Below, piece by piece: positions 53,710 to 62,832 of a stretch of 64,000 nt of DNA. The notes under the pieces were generated by a model, which was not told the DNA's origin, did not search any database, and saw nothing but the letters and a program-made list of their open reading frames with translations. This DNA is from Saccharibacillus qingshengii. Its GTDB lineage: Bacteria; Bacillota; Bacilli; Paenibacillales; Paenibacillaceae. The position numbers and the translations under genes are program-made. The DNA lies in assembly GCF_013185195.1 (NCBI RefSeq), contig NZ_JAAZWC010000024.1:1-64000 (forward strand), in the 5' to 3' direction. Within the stretch, counting starts at the first letter, position 1, and the number at the start of each line of letters is the position of its first letter.

Positions 53710-54146
53710 GCATTCGTTCCTCTCTGCAGCAAAAGCTTGAAATGAGCGTCTTCCGTTTTCATAAATAATTGCATCAGGGACAAAAAGAGAGTATACTTAA
53801 CGGGAACAAGCATTCCTATTCCGGGATGTTCGACGAGCGGAGAATTTTGTTCTTCGCTGCCGAACTGTGCCATTTTTTGTCCGGATTCCGGCAAAGCCGA
53901 AGCTCTTCGACAACGAACGCCGCCTTTATTTTCAAGGCTTTTTGCAGGCATGGAAACGCGGCACCTACAGTCTTTTCCGCATTTTCGATCGACAGCCGCT
54001 TAGCCGGTGCAAGTTTTCCATGCGGAAATGTGGTTATTTACAATATAAGCATCCGAACGGCGTGTCAAACGAAAGCGATGCGCCGGTTTTTCGTATTCTC
54101 TGCTTCAAATACTATCACTTCAAACGACGAGGGTGAAATAGGGCCA
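53710..54146 (+). other. uvrB upstream region
   Basis: 437 bases. An open frame from 53769 joins uvrB in phase but begins within the promoter and has no family similarity, so it is treated as a leader of about 340 nt. Contents beyond the promoter and LexA-like box are not recognised. Confidence 0.5.
53769..53816 (+). promoter_or_regulatory. uvrB promoter with LexA-like box
   Basis: TTGCAT (53769-53774) and TATACT (53792-53797) with a 17-bp spacer. GGAACAAGCATTCC (53803-53816) lies over the start site and fits the Bacillus LexA (DinR) box CGAACNNNNGTTCG with GAAC-N4-ATTC, one core change. uvrBA is a known LexA target in Bacillus subtilis. Confidence 0.6.
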
Positions 54147-56147
54147 ATGAGCGATATTGTAATCAGCAACAAACCGTTTGAGATCGTCTCGGAATTCACA
54201 CCGCAGGGCGACCAGCCGCGTGCGATCGACCAGCTGGTCGAGGGCATACACGCCGGAAAGAAACACCAGACGCTGCTTGGAGCGACGGGTACGGGCAAGA
54301 CGTTCACGATCGCCCAGACGATTGCGAAGCTGAACCGTCCGACACTGGTCATCGCCCACAACAAGACCCTGGCCGCCCAGCTGGCCAGCGAATTCAAGGA
54401 ATTCCTGCCGAACAACTCCGTCGACTACTTCGTCAGTTACTATGACTATTTCCAGCCGGAAGCCTATGTTCCTTCTTCCGATACGTATATCGAAAAAGAT
54501 TCGAGCATCAACGAGGAGATCGACCGGCTCCGCCACTCCGCGACCAGTTCGCTGTTCGAACGCCGCGACGTCGTGATCGTCGCCAGCGTATCGTGCATCT
54601 ACGGTCTCGGTTCGCCGCAGGAGTACGGCAATCTGCTGCTGTCGCTGCGCGTCGGCATGGAGAAGTCCCGGCAGGAGATCCTGTCCCGCCTGGTCGATAT
54701 CCAGTACCAGCGCAACGATATCAACTTTGTCCGGGGCACGTTCCGCGTCCGCGGCGACGTGGTCGAAATCTTCCCGGCTTCGCGCGAAGAGCACGCGGTC
54801 CGGATCGAATTGTTCGGCGACGAAATCGAACGGATCAGCGAGATTAACGTCCTGACCGGCGAAATCACCGGCGAACGCGATCACGTCGCGATTTTCCCGG
54901 CTTCCCACTTTGTCACCCGCGAAGAGAAGATGAAGATCGCCATCACGAATATCGAGCGGGAACTCGAAGAGCGCCTTGCCGTGTTCAAGGAAGAAGGCAA
55001 ACTGCTCGAAGCGCAGCGGCTGGAACAGCGTACGCGCTACGATATCGAGATGATGAAGGAAGTCGGATTCTGCTCCGGCATCGAGAACTATTCGGGTCCG
55101 CTGACTTTCCGCGAACGCGGGGCGACGCCGTACACGCTGATGGACTACTTCCCGGACGACCTGCTGATCGTGATCGACGAATCGCACGTGACGCTGCCCC
55201 AGATCCGGGCGATGTACAACGGCGACCAGGCGCGCAAGAACGTTCTGGTCGACTACGGTTTCCGTCTGCCTTCGGCACTCGACAACCGTCCGCTGAAGTT
55301 CGAGGAATTCGAACAGAAAGCGGACCAGCTCATCTACGTCTCGGCGACGCCGGGTCCGTACGAGATCGAGCACTGCCCGACGATGGTCGAACAGATCATC
55401 CGGCCGACGGGTCTGCTGGACCCGATCATCGAAGTGCGCAAGACCGACGGACAGATCGACGATCTGATCGGCGAGATCCGCGACCGGATCGAGAAGGACG
55501 AGCGCGTGCTCGTCACGACGCTGACGAAGAAAATGTCCGAAGATTTAACCGATTACCTCAAGGAAGTCGGGATCAAGGTCCGCTACCTGCATTCGGACAT
55601 CAAGACGCTGGAGCGGATTGCCATTCTGCGCGATCTGCGGCTCGGAGTCTTCCATGTGCTTGTCGGCATCAACCTGCTGCGCGAAGGTCTCGACCTTCCG
55701 GAAGTCTCGCTTGTCACGATCCTCGACGCCGACAAGGAAGGCTTCCTGCGCTCGGAACGTTCGCTGATCCAGACAATCGGCCGGGCGGCCCGGAACTCGG
55801 AAGGCCGGGTTATCCTGTATGCCGACAAGATCACCGACTCGATGGAAAAAGCGATGAACGAAACGCAGCGCCGGCGCGACATCCAGCACGCACACAACCT
55901 GCAGCACGGCATTACGCCGCAGACGATCAAGAAGAGAGTGCGCGATGTCATCGAAGCGACCAAAGCCGCCGAGAGCGGCAGCGACTTCCTGTCGGGCATC
56001 GACGGAACGACCAAGCTGACGAAACGGGATCGCGAGAAGCTGGTCATGCGTCTGGAGAAAGAAATGAAAGAATCCGCCAAGAACCTCAACTTCGAACGCG
56101 CCGCGGAACTTCGCGACGCTCTGCTGGAACTCCGCGCGGCGGACTGA
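54147..56147 (+). CDS. uvrB: Excinuclease ABC subunit B
   Basis: 666 residues, normal for UvrB, with the start at [17 protein letters not shown] (GAGGGTG upstream). Walker [11 protein letters not shown] (about 46-55), the beta-hairpin region with [32 protein letters not shown] that clamps the damaged strand, helicase motifs up to [19 protein letters not shown], and a C-terminal UvrC-binding domain (about 625-660). UvrB verifies damage delivered by UvrA and recruits UvrC for nucleotide excision repair. Confidence 0.97.
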   Translation: MSDIVISNKPFEIVSEFTPQGDQPRAIDQLVEGIHAGKKHQTLLGATGTGKTFTIAQTIAKLNRPTLVIAHNKTLAAQLASEFKEFLPNNSVDYFVSYYDYFQPEAYVPSSDTYIEKDSSINEEIDRLRHSATSSLFERRDVVIVASVSCIYGLGSPQEYGNLLLSLRVGMEKSRQEILSRLVDIQYQRNDINFVRGTFRVRGDVVEIFPASREEHAVRIELFGDEIERISEINVLTGEITGERDHVAIFPASHFVTREEKMKIAITNIERELEERLAVFKEEGKLLEAQRLEQRTRYDIEMMKEVGFCSGIENYSGPLTFRERGATPYTLMDYFPDDLLIVIDESHVTLPQIRAMYNGDQARKNVLVDYGFRLPSALDNRPLKFEEFEQKADQLIYVSATPGPYEIEHCPTMVEQIIRPTGLLDPIIEVRKTDGQIDDLIGEIRDRIEKDERVLVTTLTKKMSEDLTDYLKEVGIKVRYLHSDIKTLERIAILRDLRLGVFHVLVGINLLREGLDLPEVSLVTILDADKEGFLRSERSLIQTIGRAARNSEGRVILYADKITDSMEKAMNETQRRRDIQHAHNLQHGITPQTIKKRVRDVIEATKAAESGSDFLSGIDGTTKLTKRDREKLVMRLEKEMKESAKNLNFERAAELRDALLELRAAD

Positions 56148-56554
56148 GCCGCCGCATACCCTGGTTTTTTATTCCGACATCATGCCTATTCTATCTCATA
56201 TACAGCGTCCGCATCCGTGCGGACGCAATCTTTTTCCCAAGAACAATACTTTCCTGCAGAAAAGCTCTCCAAAAAGAATGGCCGCACGGATCTACCGGAA
56301 GCGTACGGCGAGCAGCAGCGCAGGGGGAGGCTGTATCCTGAAGAAGCGCAGCGCTCGCCTTTGAAATCGGATTTCTCCCCCTAGAGAACATCATCCAAGA
56401 AATCCGATTTCAACACGCGATCGTAAGGATACGGCCGGACCCGCAGCGTCTCTCCGAGCGCAGACGATTGGCCAGCCGGCAAACGTTCTTTTTTGAAAAA
56501 GCGTCCTGCCGAGAAAGTAGACAAACAGAATGATTTATGTGGAGGTTGAGGCCG
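56148..56554. other. uvrB-uvrA spacer
   Basis: 407 bases with no supported gene. It contains a perfect long inverted repeat (56361-56413) but no clear terminator, so uvrA can be read from the uvrB promoter. Confidence 0.5.
56361..56413. repeat. 16-bp perfect inverted repeat between uvrB and uvrA
   Basis: TTGAAATCGGATTTCT (56361-56376) and its exact complement (56398-56413) are 21 bp apart. The flank GCGCTCGCCT just before it is, on the other strand, AGGCGAGCGC, nearly the AGGCGAACGC that follows the argG-argH repeat. Confidence 0.85.
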
Positions 56555-59431
56555 GTGGCAAGCGAAAATATCGTAATCAAAGGTGCCAGAGCACACAACT
56601 TAAAAAACATAGACGTCACGATCCCCCGCGATCGTTTCGTCGTCCTGACGGGCCTGAGCGGTTCGGGCAAGTCTTCGCTCGCGTTCGATACCATTTACGC
56701 CGAAGGGCAGCGCCGCTACGTCGAGTCGCTGTCCGCTTACGCGCGGCAGTTCCTGGGCCAGATGGAAAAACCGGACGTCGACTCGATTGACGGACTGTCG
56801 CCGGCGATCTCGATCGATCAGAAGACGACGAGCCGCAACCCGCGTTCGACCGTCGGTACCGTTACGGAAATTTACGACTATCTGCGGCTTCTTTTTGCGC
56901 GGATCGGCAAGCCCCACTGTCCGGACCACGGTGTGGAGATCACTTCCCAGACCGTCGAGCAGATGGTGGACCGGATCATGCAGTTCCCCGAGAAGACCCG
57001 GCTGCAGATTCTGGCTCCCGTTATCGCGGGCAAAAAAGGCGAGCACAAAAGCCTGTTCACCGAAATCTCCAAGCAGGGCTTCGTCCGTGTCCGAGTCGAT
57101 GGCGAACTGCGCGATCTGTCGGAGACTATCGAGCTGGAGAAAAACAAGAAGCACACGATCGAGATCGTCGTCGACCGGATCGTGATCAAGGAAGACGTTC
57201 AGACCCGTCTGGCCGATTCGATCGAGACGGCGCTGAAGCTGTCCGGCGGTCAGCTGCTGGTCGATATCATGGGCCAGGAAGAGCTGAGATTCAGTTCCAA
57301 TTTCGCCTGCCCGATCTGCGGATTCAGTATGGACGAGCTGGCGCCGCGCATGTTCTCGTTCAACAGCCCGTTCGGCGCCTGCCCGGACTGTGACGGACTT
57401 GGCGTCAAGATGGTGGTCGATCCGGAACTGCTGGTGCCGGACGAACGCAAATCGATCGAAGACGGCGCTTTTACCGCCTGGAGCGGAGGCTTGTCCAATT
57501 ATTATCCGCAGTTCCTCGCCGCCATGTGCGAACATTACAAGATTCCGACCAACGTGCCGGTATCCGAGCTGACTGCGGAACAAACGAACAAGATTCTGTA
57601 CGGAACCGACGGCCAGAAAGTCAAATTCCGCTATGAAGGCGACTTCGGCCGCAGCAAAGAAGTTACGGTAGCATTCGAAGGCATCATTCCGAACCTGGAA
57701 CGCCGCTACCGGGACACTTCATCCGAGAGCATGCGCGAATACATCGAAGGCTTCATGGGCACCAAACCGTGCGGTACCTGCAAAGGCCAGCGTCTGAAGC
57801 GCGAGATTCTGGCAGTGACCGTGGGCGGAGTCAGTATCTCGCATGTGACCGATCTGTCGATCTCCAAAGCGACGGAATTCTTCAACGAACTCGAATTGAG
57901 CGAAAAAGAACGTTCGATCGCAAACCTGATTCTCAAAGAAGTCTGCAGCCGGCTCGGCTTCCTCGAAAATGTCGGCTTGACGTACCTGACGCTCAGCCGC
58001 GCGGCCGGCACGCTCTCCGGCGGCGAAGCGCAGCGGATCCGTTTGGCCACGCAGATCGGTTCGAGCTTGATGGGCGTGCTCTATATTCTCGACGAGCCGA
58101 GTATCGGCCTGCATCAGCGGGACAACGACCGTCTGATCAAGACGCTGCTGCATATGCGTGATCTCGGCAACACGCTGATCGTGGTCGAACATGACGAAGA
58201 CACGATGATGGCGAGCGACTATATTATCGATATCGGTCCGGGAGCCGGCGTACACGGCGGCCGGATTATCGCGGAAGGCACGCCGCAGGAAGTGATGGAC
58301 AATCCGGACTCCCTGACGGGGCAGTATTTGAGCGGGCGCCGCTTTATTCCCGTTCCTTTGAGCCGCCGCAAGCCGGGCGAGCGCTGGCTGGAAATTCGCG
58401 GGGCGAAAGAAAATAACCTGAACAACGTTAATGTGAAGGTGCCGATCGGCCTGTTCACGGCGGTCACCGGCGTATCGGGTTCCGGCAAGTCTTCTCTCGT
58501 CAACGGCGTGCTGCACAAAGCTCTGGCCCGCGACCTGAACCGTGCGCGCGTCAAACCGGGCAAGCATAAGGAAATCCGCGGCATGGAGCATGTGGACAAG
58601 GTGGTCGAAGTCGACCAGTCGCCGATCGGCCGTACGCCGCGCTCCAACCCGGCGACCTACACCGGCGTATTCGACAACATTCGGGATCTATTTGCGACGA
58701 CAAACGAAGCCAAAGTGCGCGGTTACCAGAAAGGCCGTTTCAGTTTCAATACGAAGGGCGGCCGCTGCGAAGCATGCAAAGGCGACGGCATTATCAAGAT
58801 CGAGATGCACTTCCTGCCGGATATCTACGTTCCGTGCGAAGTGTGCAAAGGCAAGCGGTACAACCGCGAAACGCTGGAAGTCAAATACAAGAGCAAGAAT
58901 ATCGCCGACGTCCTGGAAATGACGATCGAAGACGCGGTCGAATTTTTCCAGAACGTGCCGAAGATCAGCCGCAAGCTGCAAACCCTGCTTGACGTGGGTC
59001 TTGGCTACGTCAAAATGGGCCAGCCTGCCACCACGCTGTCCGGCGGCGAAGCGCAGCGCGTGAAGCTTGCTTCCGAACTGCACCGCCGCAGCACCGGCAA
59101 AACGATCTATATCCTCGACGAGCCGACCACGGGCCTGCATGTGGACGATATCGACCGCCTGCTGAACGTGCTGCACCGCCTGGTCGAATCGGGTGATACG
59201 GTACTCGTGATCGAACACAATCTCGACGTCATCAAGACGGCCGACCACCTGATCGACATGGGACCGGAAGGCGGAAGCGGCGGCGGCGATGTGGTCGCAT
59301 CCGGCACGCCGGAGCAGGTCGCCAAAGTGAAAGGTTCGTATACCGGCCATTATCTGGCGCCGGTCCTTGAACGGGATACCGAACGTACCCGTCTGGAGAA
59401 TGCGCCGGACCGCGAGACGGCCGACAAATAA
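56555..59431 (+). CDS. uvrA: Excinuclease ABC subunit A
   Basis: 958 residues. The GTG at 56555 is used because GGAGG lies at 56541-56545; translation from 56537 would start inside that site. Two ABC ATPase halves: Walker [15 protein letters not shown] and [14 protein letters not shown], two signature motifs ([13 protein letters not shown] and [13 protein letters not shown]), Walker [15 protein letters not shown] and [14 protein letters not shown], and zinc clusters including CPICGF..CPDCDG and CEACKG..CEVCKG. UvrA scans for lesions and loads UvrB. Same strand and order as in Bacillus. Confidence 0.97.
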   Translation: MASENIVIKGARAHNLKNIDVTIPRDRFVVLTGLSGSGKSSLAFDTIYAEGQRRYVESLSAYARQFLGQMEKPDVDSIDGLSPAISIDQKTTSRNPRSTVGTVTEIYDYLRLLFARIGKPHCPDHGVEITSQTVEQMVDRIMQFPEKTRLQILAPVIAGKKGEHKSLFTEISKQGFVRVRVDGELRDLSETIELEKNKKHTIEIVVDRIVIKEDVQTRLADSIETALKLSGGQLLVDIMGQEELRFSSNFACPICGFSMDELAPRMFSFNSPFGACPDCDGLGVKMVVDPELLVPDERKSIEDGAFTAWSGGLSNYYPQFLAAMCEHYKIPTNVPVSELTAEQTNKILYGTDGQKVKFRYEGDFGRSKEVTVAFEGIIPNLERRYRDTSSESMREYIEGFMGTKPCGTCKGQRLKREILAVTVGGVSISHVTDLSISKATEFFNELELSEKERSIANLILKEVCSRLGFLENVGLTYLTLSRAAGTLSGGEAQRIRLATQIGSSLMGVLYILDEPSIGLHQRDNDRLIKTLLHMRDLGNTLIVVEHDEDTMMASDYIIDIGPGAGVHGGRIIAEGTPQEVMDNPDSLTGQYLSGRRFIPVPLSRRKPGERWLEIRGAKENNLNNVNVKVPIGLFTAVTGVSGSGKSSLVNGVLHKALARDLNRARVKPGKHKEIRGMEHVDKVVEVDQSPIGRTPRSNPATYTGVFDNIRDLFATTNEAKVRGYQKGRFSFNTKGGRCEACKGDGIIKIEMHFLPDIYVPCEVCKGKRYNRETLEVKYKSKNIADVLEMTIEDAVEFFQNVPKISRKLQTLLDVGLGYVKMGQPATTLSGGEAQRVKLASELHRRSTGKTIYILDEPTTGLHVDDIDRLLNVLHRLVESGDTVLVIEHNLDVIKTADHLIDMGPEGGSGGGDVVASGTPEQVAKVKGSYTGHYLAPVLERDTERTRLENAPDRETADK

Positions 59432-59455
59432 TAAGCGGAACGCGAATATTGGCCC

Positions 59456-59493
59456 GAAAGCGGCCGCCTTTGGGGCGGCCGCTTTCTTTTTTT
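59456..59493 (+). terminator. Terminator after uvrA
   Basis: GAAAGCGGCCGCC (59456-59468) pairs with GGCGGCCGCTTTC (59474-59486), then T. Confidence 0.93.
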
Positions 59494-59730
59494 GAATTTG
59501 CCCAACTTGTATAAAAATAGCTTCATTTTTTCTAAAAGATGGAATAGAGTGAAGAAAGAGAGTAACGAAGCTCTACACGATATAAAACGATCCGGCCGGG
59601 CCTGGTCAAATCCCGCTTTTTGATATGCAAAAGGCGGAGTTTGTTCTGCGGCTGCCGCCCTGCGGATCGGTTAAATCGGGAATGATTATGCCGGAATCCG
59701 GACATGCGAAGAAAGAGGGTTGTCGACGGA

Positions 59731-60789
59731 ATGAGAAAAACGGGAACGAAAGCGGCGTGTCTGCTGCTGTCAGGAGCAATCGGAATCGGAGGCTTCGGTC
59801 TGTTCGCCCAAACGGAAACCGCCGCGGCAGCTGCCGCAAAGCCGTCCGGCTCGGCTTACGCCAAAACGGTTCCGCAGATTATTGCGCAGGTATCGCCTTC
59901 GGTAGTGGGGATTACGGGCGAGGTACCGGTCGATCACTCGGAAGAGTGGGGACTTGAAGAAGGCACGGAAGAAGCGGAAGGGCATGACCGGGCACACGGA
60001 TCGGGCGTCATTATCCGTTCGGACGGCTGGATCGTGACCAATGCGCATGTGGTCGAAGATATGCAGAATATCCAGGTGGTCACGTCGGAAGGCAAGTCTT
60101 ACAAAGTCCGCACCGTATACAGCGATCCGATCAGCGACGTGGCCCTGATCCGAATCAACGTGAAAGGCTTCAAACCTGCGAGATTCGTGTCGGCTCAAAA
60201 AACGACGCTCGTCGGCGAGCAGGTGATCGCGATCGGCACGCCGGTATCCTTATCGCTGCGCAACTCGGCAACGGTCGGAATCGTCAGCGGTCTTAACCGC
60301 GCCGCCGGAGCGGAGTACCGGTTGATCCAGACGGATGCGACAATCAACCCGGGCAACAGCGGAGGTCCGCTGGTCAATATGCAGGGCGAGATCATCGGAA
60401 TCAATTCGATGAAATTTGCGGCGGTCGATATCGACAATACCGGCTTTACGATTCCTGCGGCTACCGTTCAGTATATCGTGCACCAATTGTTCGCCAAAGG
60501 GGAAGTGGTGCGTGCCGGCTTGGGACTCCACCTGGAAGAAAGCTTCTCCGCGATGGTCGGTCTGCCTTCGGAAGATCCGTTGACCGTGACGGAAGTGATC
60601 TCCAAAGAAGCGGAAGCCGCCGGCGTCCAAGAAGGCGATGTGCTGTACAGCGTTGCCGGTCACCGGATTACGGCTGTGGTTGACCTGAACGAGCTGATGA
60701 AATCCTATGTACCCGGGCAAAAGGTCAAGGTGCTGATGCAGTCCGGCGGGGATATCGTGGAACGCAGCATCAAATTGACGAACGAATGA
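59731..60789 (+). CDS. HtrA/DegP-like secreted serine protease
   Basis: 352 residues. Signal peptide MRKTGTKAACLLLSGAIGIGG.. to an alanine-rich site near 35; trypsin-like S1C domain (about 45-255) with His in TNAHVV (near 107), Asp in ISDVALI (near 136) and Ser in NPGNSGGP (near 209); PDZ domain (about 265-350). It degrades or refolds damaged exported proteins. The ATG at 59731 is supported by AAAGAGGG; an in-frame ATG at 59704 is possible. In contrast to Bacillus HtrA, which has an N-terminal cytoplasmic part and membrane anchor, this looks fully secreted. The ORF end touches an ATGA, and the next gene follows within 63 bp. Confidence 0.92.
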   Translation: MRKTGTKAACLLLSGAIGIGGFGLFAQTETAAAAAAKPSGSAYAKTVPQIIAQVSPSVVGITGEVPVDHSEEWGLEEGTEEAEGHDRAHGSGVIIRSDGWIVTNAHVVEDMQNIQVVTSEGKSYKVRTVYSDPISDVALIRINVKGFKPARFVSAQKTTLVGEQVIAIGTPVSLSLRNSATVGIVSGLNRAAGAEYRLIQTDATINPGNSGGPLVNMQGEIIGINSMKFAAVDIDNTGFTIPAATVQYIVHQLFAKGEVVRAGLGLHLEESFSAMVGLPSEDPLTVTEVISKEAEAAGVQEGDVLYSVAGHRITAVVDLNELMKSYVPGQKVKVLMQSGGDIVERSIKLTNE

Positions 60790-60851
60790 GATACGGTCTG
60801 CGCACGGCGAATCTGCCGGCAGGACGCGAAGAAAAAAGAGGGGGAGAGCGA

Positions 60852-62732
60852 GTGAGACTGGCAAAACAGGGTATGGCGCTTCTGTTCGTTCTGCTGCTGT
60901 CGATCGGAACATCCTTATCGGCTTTGGCGGCCGAATCGGTCACTTTGACACTGGAAGTTCAGATCGGAAGTACATCGGCGCTCGTGAACGGAGAGAAGAC
61001 CAAGATAGAAAAGCCGTATACGCAAAACGGAACGGTCATGGTACCGCTTGGCGTATTCCAGCGCGCATTTGGTACGAAAAGCCGGCTTGAAGGCGAAGAT
61101 GTGGTTCGCCTGTCCTACGGTTCCAAAGCGGCGACGTTCACGATCGGCAGCAAGACGGCCTGGGTAAACGGCAGCAAATCGGCTTTGGCCGCTGCACCCG
61201 TAATGAAAAACGGTACCCTTATGGTCCCTCTGCGTCCGGTAACGGACATGTTGGGCGCCGCAGTCAAAGTGGCTTCCGGCAAAATTGTCGTTACGCTGAA
61301 ATCGGATAACGGAATTCCGGGACAGAAGCCTGTCAAAGGCGACGAAGAAGGCCTTTCCGGACGGGTCGGCAGCAGCTATGCGGGCTGGTCGATCGATTAT
61401 CCGGAAAATGCGACAGCCGAGTTGGGAGACAATGAATTCTCGGCTATACTCGGTGACCCGGACGGCACTTATATGCTTCAAATTCATGTCTGGGAAGAAG
61501 ACGCGTCCGTTTCGGTACCGCTCTCCGATGTTCTGGAGCAGTTGGAACAAGAAGCGCTGGAATCCGGCGAAACGGTCGTGGACCGGGAAACGTTCCCGAA
61601 TGCCATACTGCCTTATGCCCGCCTGATTACGCGGGACTTGGACGGTCTGTATTGGGAAGCCCGCCGCTATTACGATCAAGGGCGCGTGTATACCCTGTAC
61701 CTCGGCGATTCGCTGGTCGAAGATTATCGGGAGCTTGAAGAACGTGCCGAACTTCTGGACTCGTTCCGTCCTTCTTTTGCAACGCCGGGAATCAAGACCG
61801 AAGACCTGTCGACGATCAAAGACGGACAGGTGTCGGCCGCTTCGTCGGATTACGGAGTGACGCTGAAACTGCCGGCCGAGTGGATTCCGACAGACACAGG
61901 TCAATTCGAGTACGCTGCGGAAGACGGTTCTTCCCTGTCGCTGCAGGTTACTTCAGCTGCCGCAGGAGAAACGCTGCAAGACTGGCATACACTTCTGCAG
62001 AGCCGGATGGATGAACTGTTCGTCACCGGAAAGGCCAAGCCGATCGTCAGCGAACCGCTGAAGGCTGCCGGGGTGGACGGACGCCTGGAGAAGCTCACGT
62101 ATCAGCTGGGTACCGAGGAGTATCACTGGAACTGGCTCGTGCTGCAGCAGGAAGGATACTTCTACATTTTGCGTTATTCGGCTCCGGCCGAAGCGTACAA
62201 GGAACAAACCTTCCGCCGGATCATCGGCTCGCTCGATATCGACTTCGATACGGTCGCTTCTTCTTTTGGGAAGCTCGGTCAAATCTCGTACCTCAAAGAC
62301 AAATCGTTGAACGTCACCAAGAGCACGACGGATTTCCAAATCAGCGTTCCGGCTTACTGGACCAGTATTCCCGGAAGCGGCGTGCAGCCCGAGCTGCGCT
62401 ACTCCCTTCCCGGCGGTTCCCTGTCCCTGACCCTGATCGGCGAAGGTGTCGAAGCGGCAGCCGCCAAAGCGGCCCGGGGTTACGCCGATTTGAAGCTGGA
62501 TGATCCGACGATGTCCGTGGAACCGCCGCAGCGGACTTTGTTTGCGGGAGCTCCCGCTGTTCGTCTGGCCTATACGGGAACGGACGGCAGCCCTTATCAG
62601 GCAGAAGACATTTATTTCCGCCACGGAAACAGCACCTACTGGATGCACACTCAGCTGGATCAAGCGATGGCGACCCCGCAGCAGTTGGACGGCATCAAGC
62701 GGGCGCTTCAATCGTTTAAATTCCTTAAGTAA
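60852..62732 (+). CDS. Secreted copper-amine-oxidase-N (stalk) domain protein
   Basis: 626 residues. The GTG start follows GAGGGGGAGAG. Signal peptide (about 1-27, ending SALAAES), then a copper amine oxidase N-terminal domain (about 30-150) with the typical KTKIEKPYTQNGTVMVPLGVFQRAFGT and MKNGTLMVPLRPVTDMLGA repeats, and a long C-terminal part (about 170-626) made of three similar alpha/beta modules (each with a YAGWSIDYPENATAEL / YGVTLKLPAEW / FQISVPAYW opening, PsbP-like). There is no catalytic amine-oxidase domain. Its task is unknown; it is probably co-transcribed with the protease gene before it. Confidence 0.8.
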   Translation: MRLAKQGMALLFVLLLSIGTSLSALAAESVTLTLEVQIGSTSALVNGEKTKIEKPYTQNGTVMVPLGVFQRAFGTKSRLEGEDVVRLSYGSKAATFTIGSKTAWVNGSKSALAAAPVMKNGTLMVPLRPVTDMLGAAVKVASGKIVVTLKSDNGIPGQKPVKGDEEGLSGRVGSSYAGWSIDYPENATAELGDNEFSAILGDPDGTYMLQIHVWEEDASVSVPLSDVLEQLEQEALESGETVVDRETFPNAILPYARLITRDLDGLYWEARRYYDQGRVYTLYLGDSLVEDYRELEERAELLDSFRPSFATPGIKTEDLSTIKDGQVSAASSDYGVTLKLPAEWIPTDTGQFEYAAEDGSSLSLQVTSAAAGETLQDWHTLLQSRMDELFVTGKAKPIVSEPLKAAGVDGRLEKLTYQLGTEEYHWNWLVLQQEGYFYILRYSAPAEAYKEQTFRRIIGSLDIDFDTVASSFGKLGQISYLKDKSLNVTKSTTDFQISVPAYWTSIPGSGVQPELRYSLPGGSLSLTLIGEGVEAAAAKAARGYADLKLDDPTMSVEPPQRTLFAGAPAVRLAYTGTDGSPYQAEDIYFRHGNSTYWMHTQLDQAMATPQQLDGIKRALQSFKFLK

Positions 62733-62758
62733 AGAATGGCGTCTGCATGCGGATGGAG

Positions 62759-62799
62759 ATAGACCGGCTCGGGATTTTCGGGGTTCGGTCTATTTTTTT
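62759..62799 (+). terminator. Terminator after the stalk-domain protein
   Basis: ATAGACCG (62759-62766) pairs with CGGTCTAT (62786-62793), followed by a T run. Confidence 0.85.
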
Positions 62800-62832
62800 G
62801 CGACAATCGATGATCAAAAGGAGTTTTGCCGA

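Noticed and set aside
53769-54146. N-terminal extension of UvrB by 126 residues
   Set aside because: The extension starts inside the promoter, has no family similarity, and [17 protein letters not shown] with its own ribosome-binding site is the normal UvrB start.
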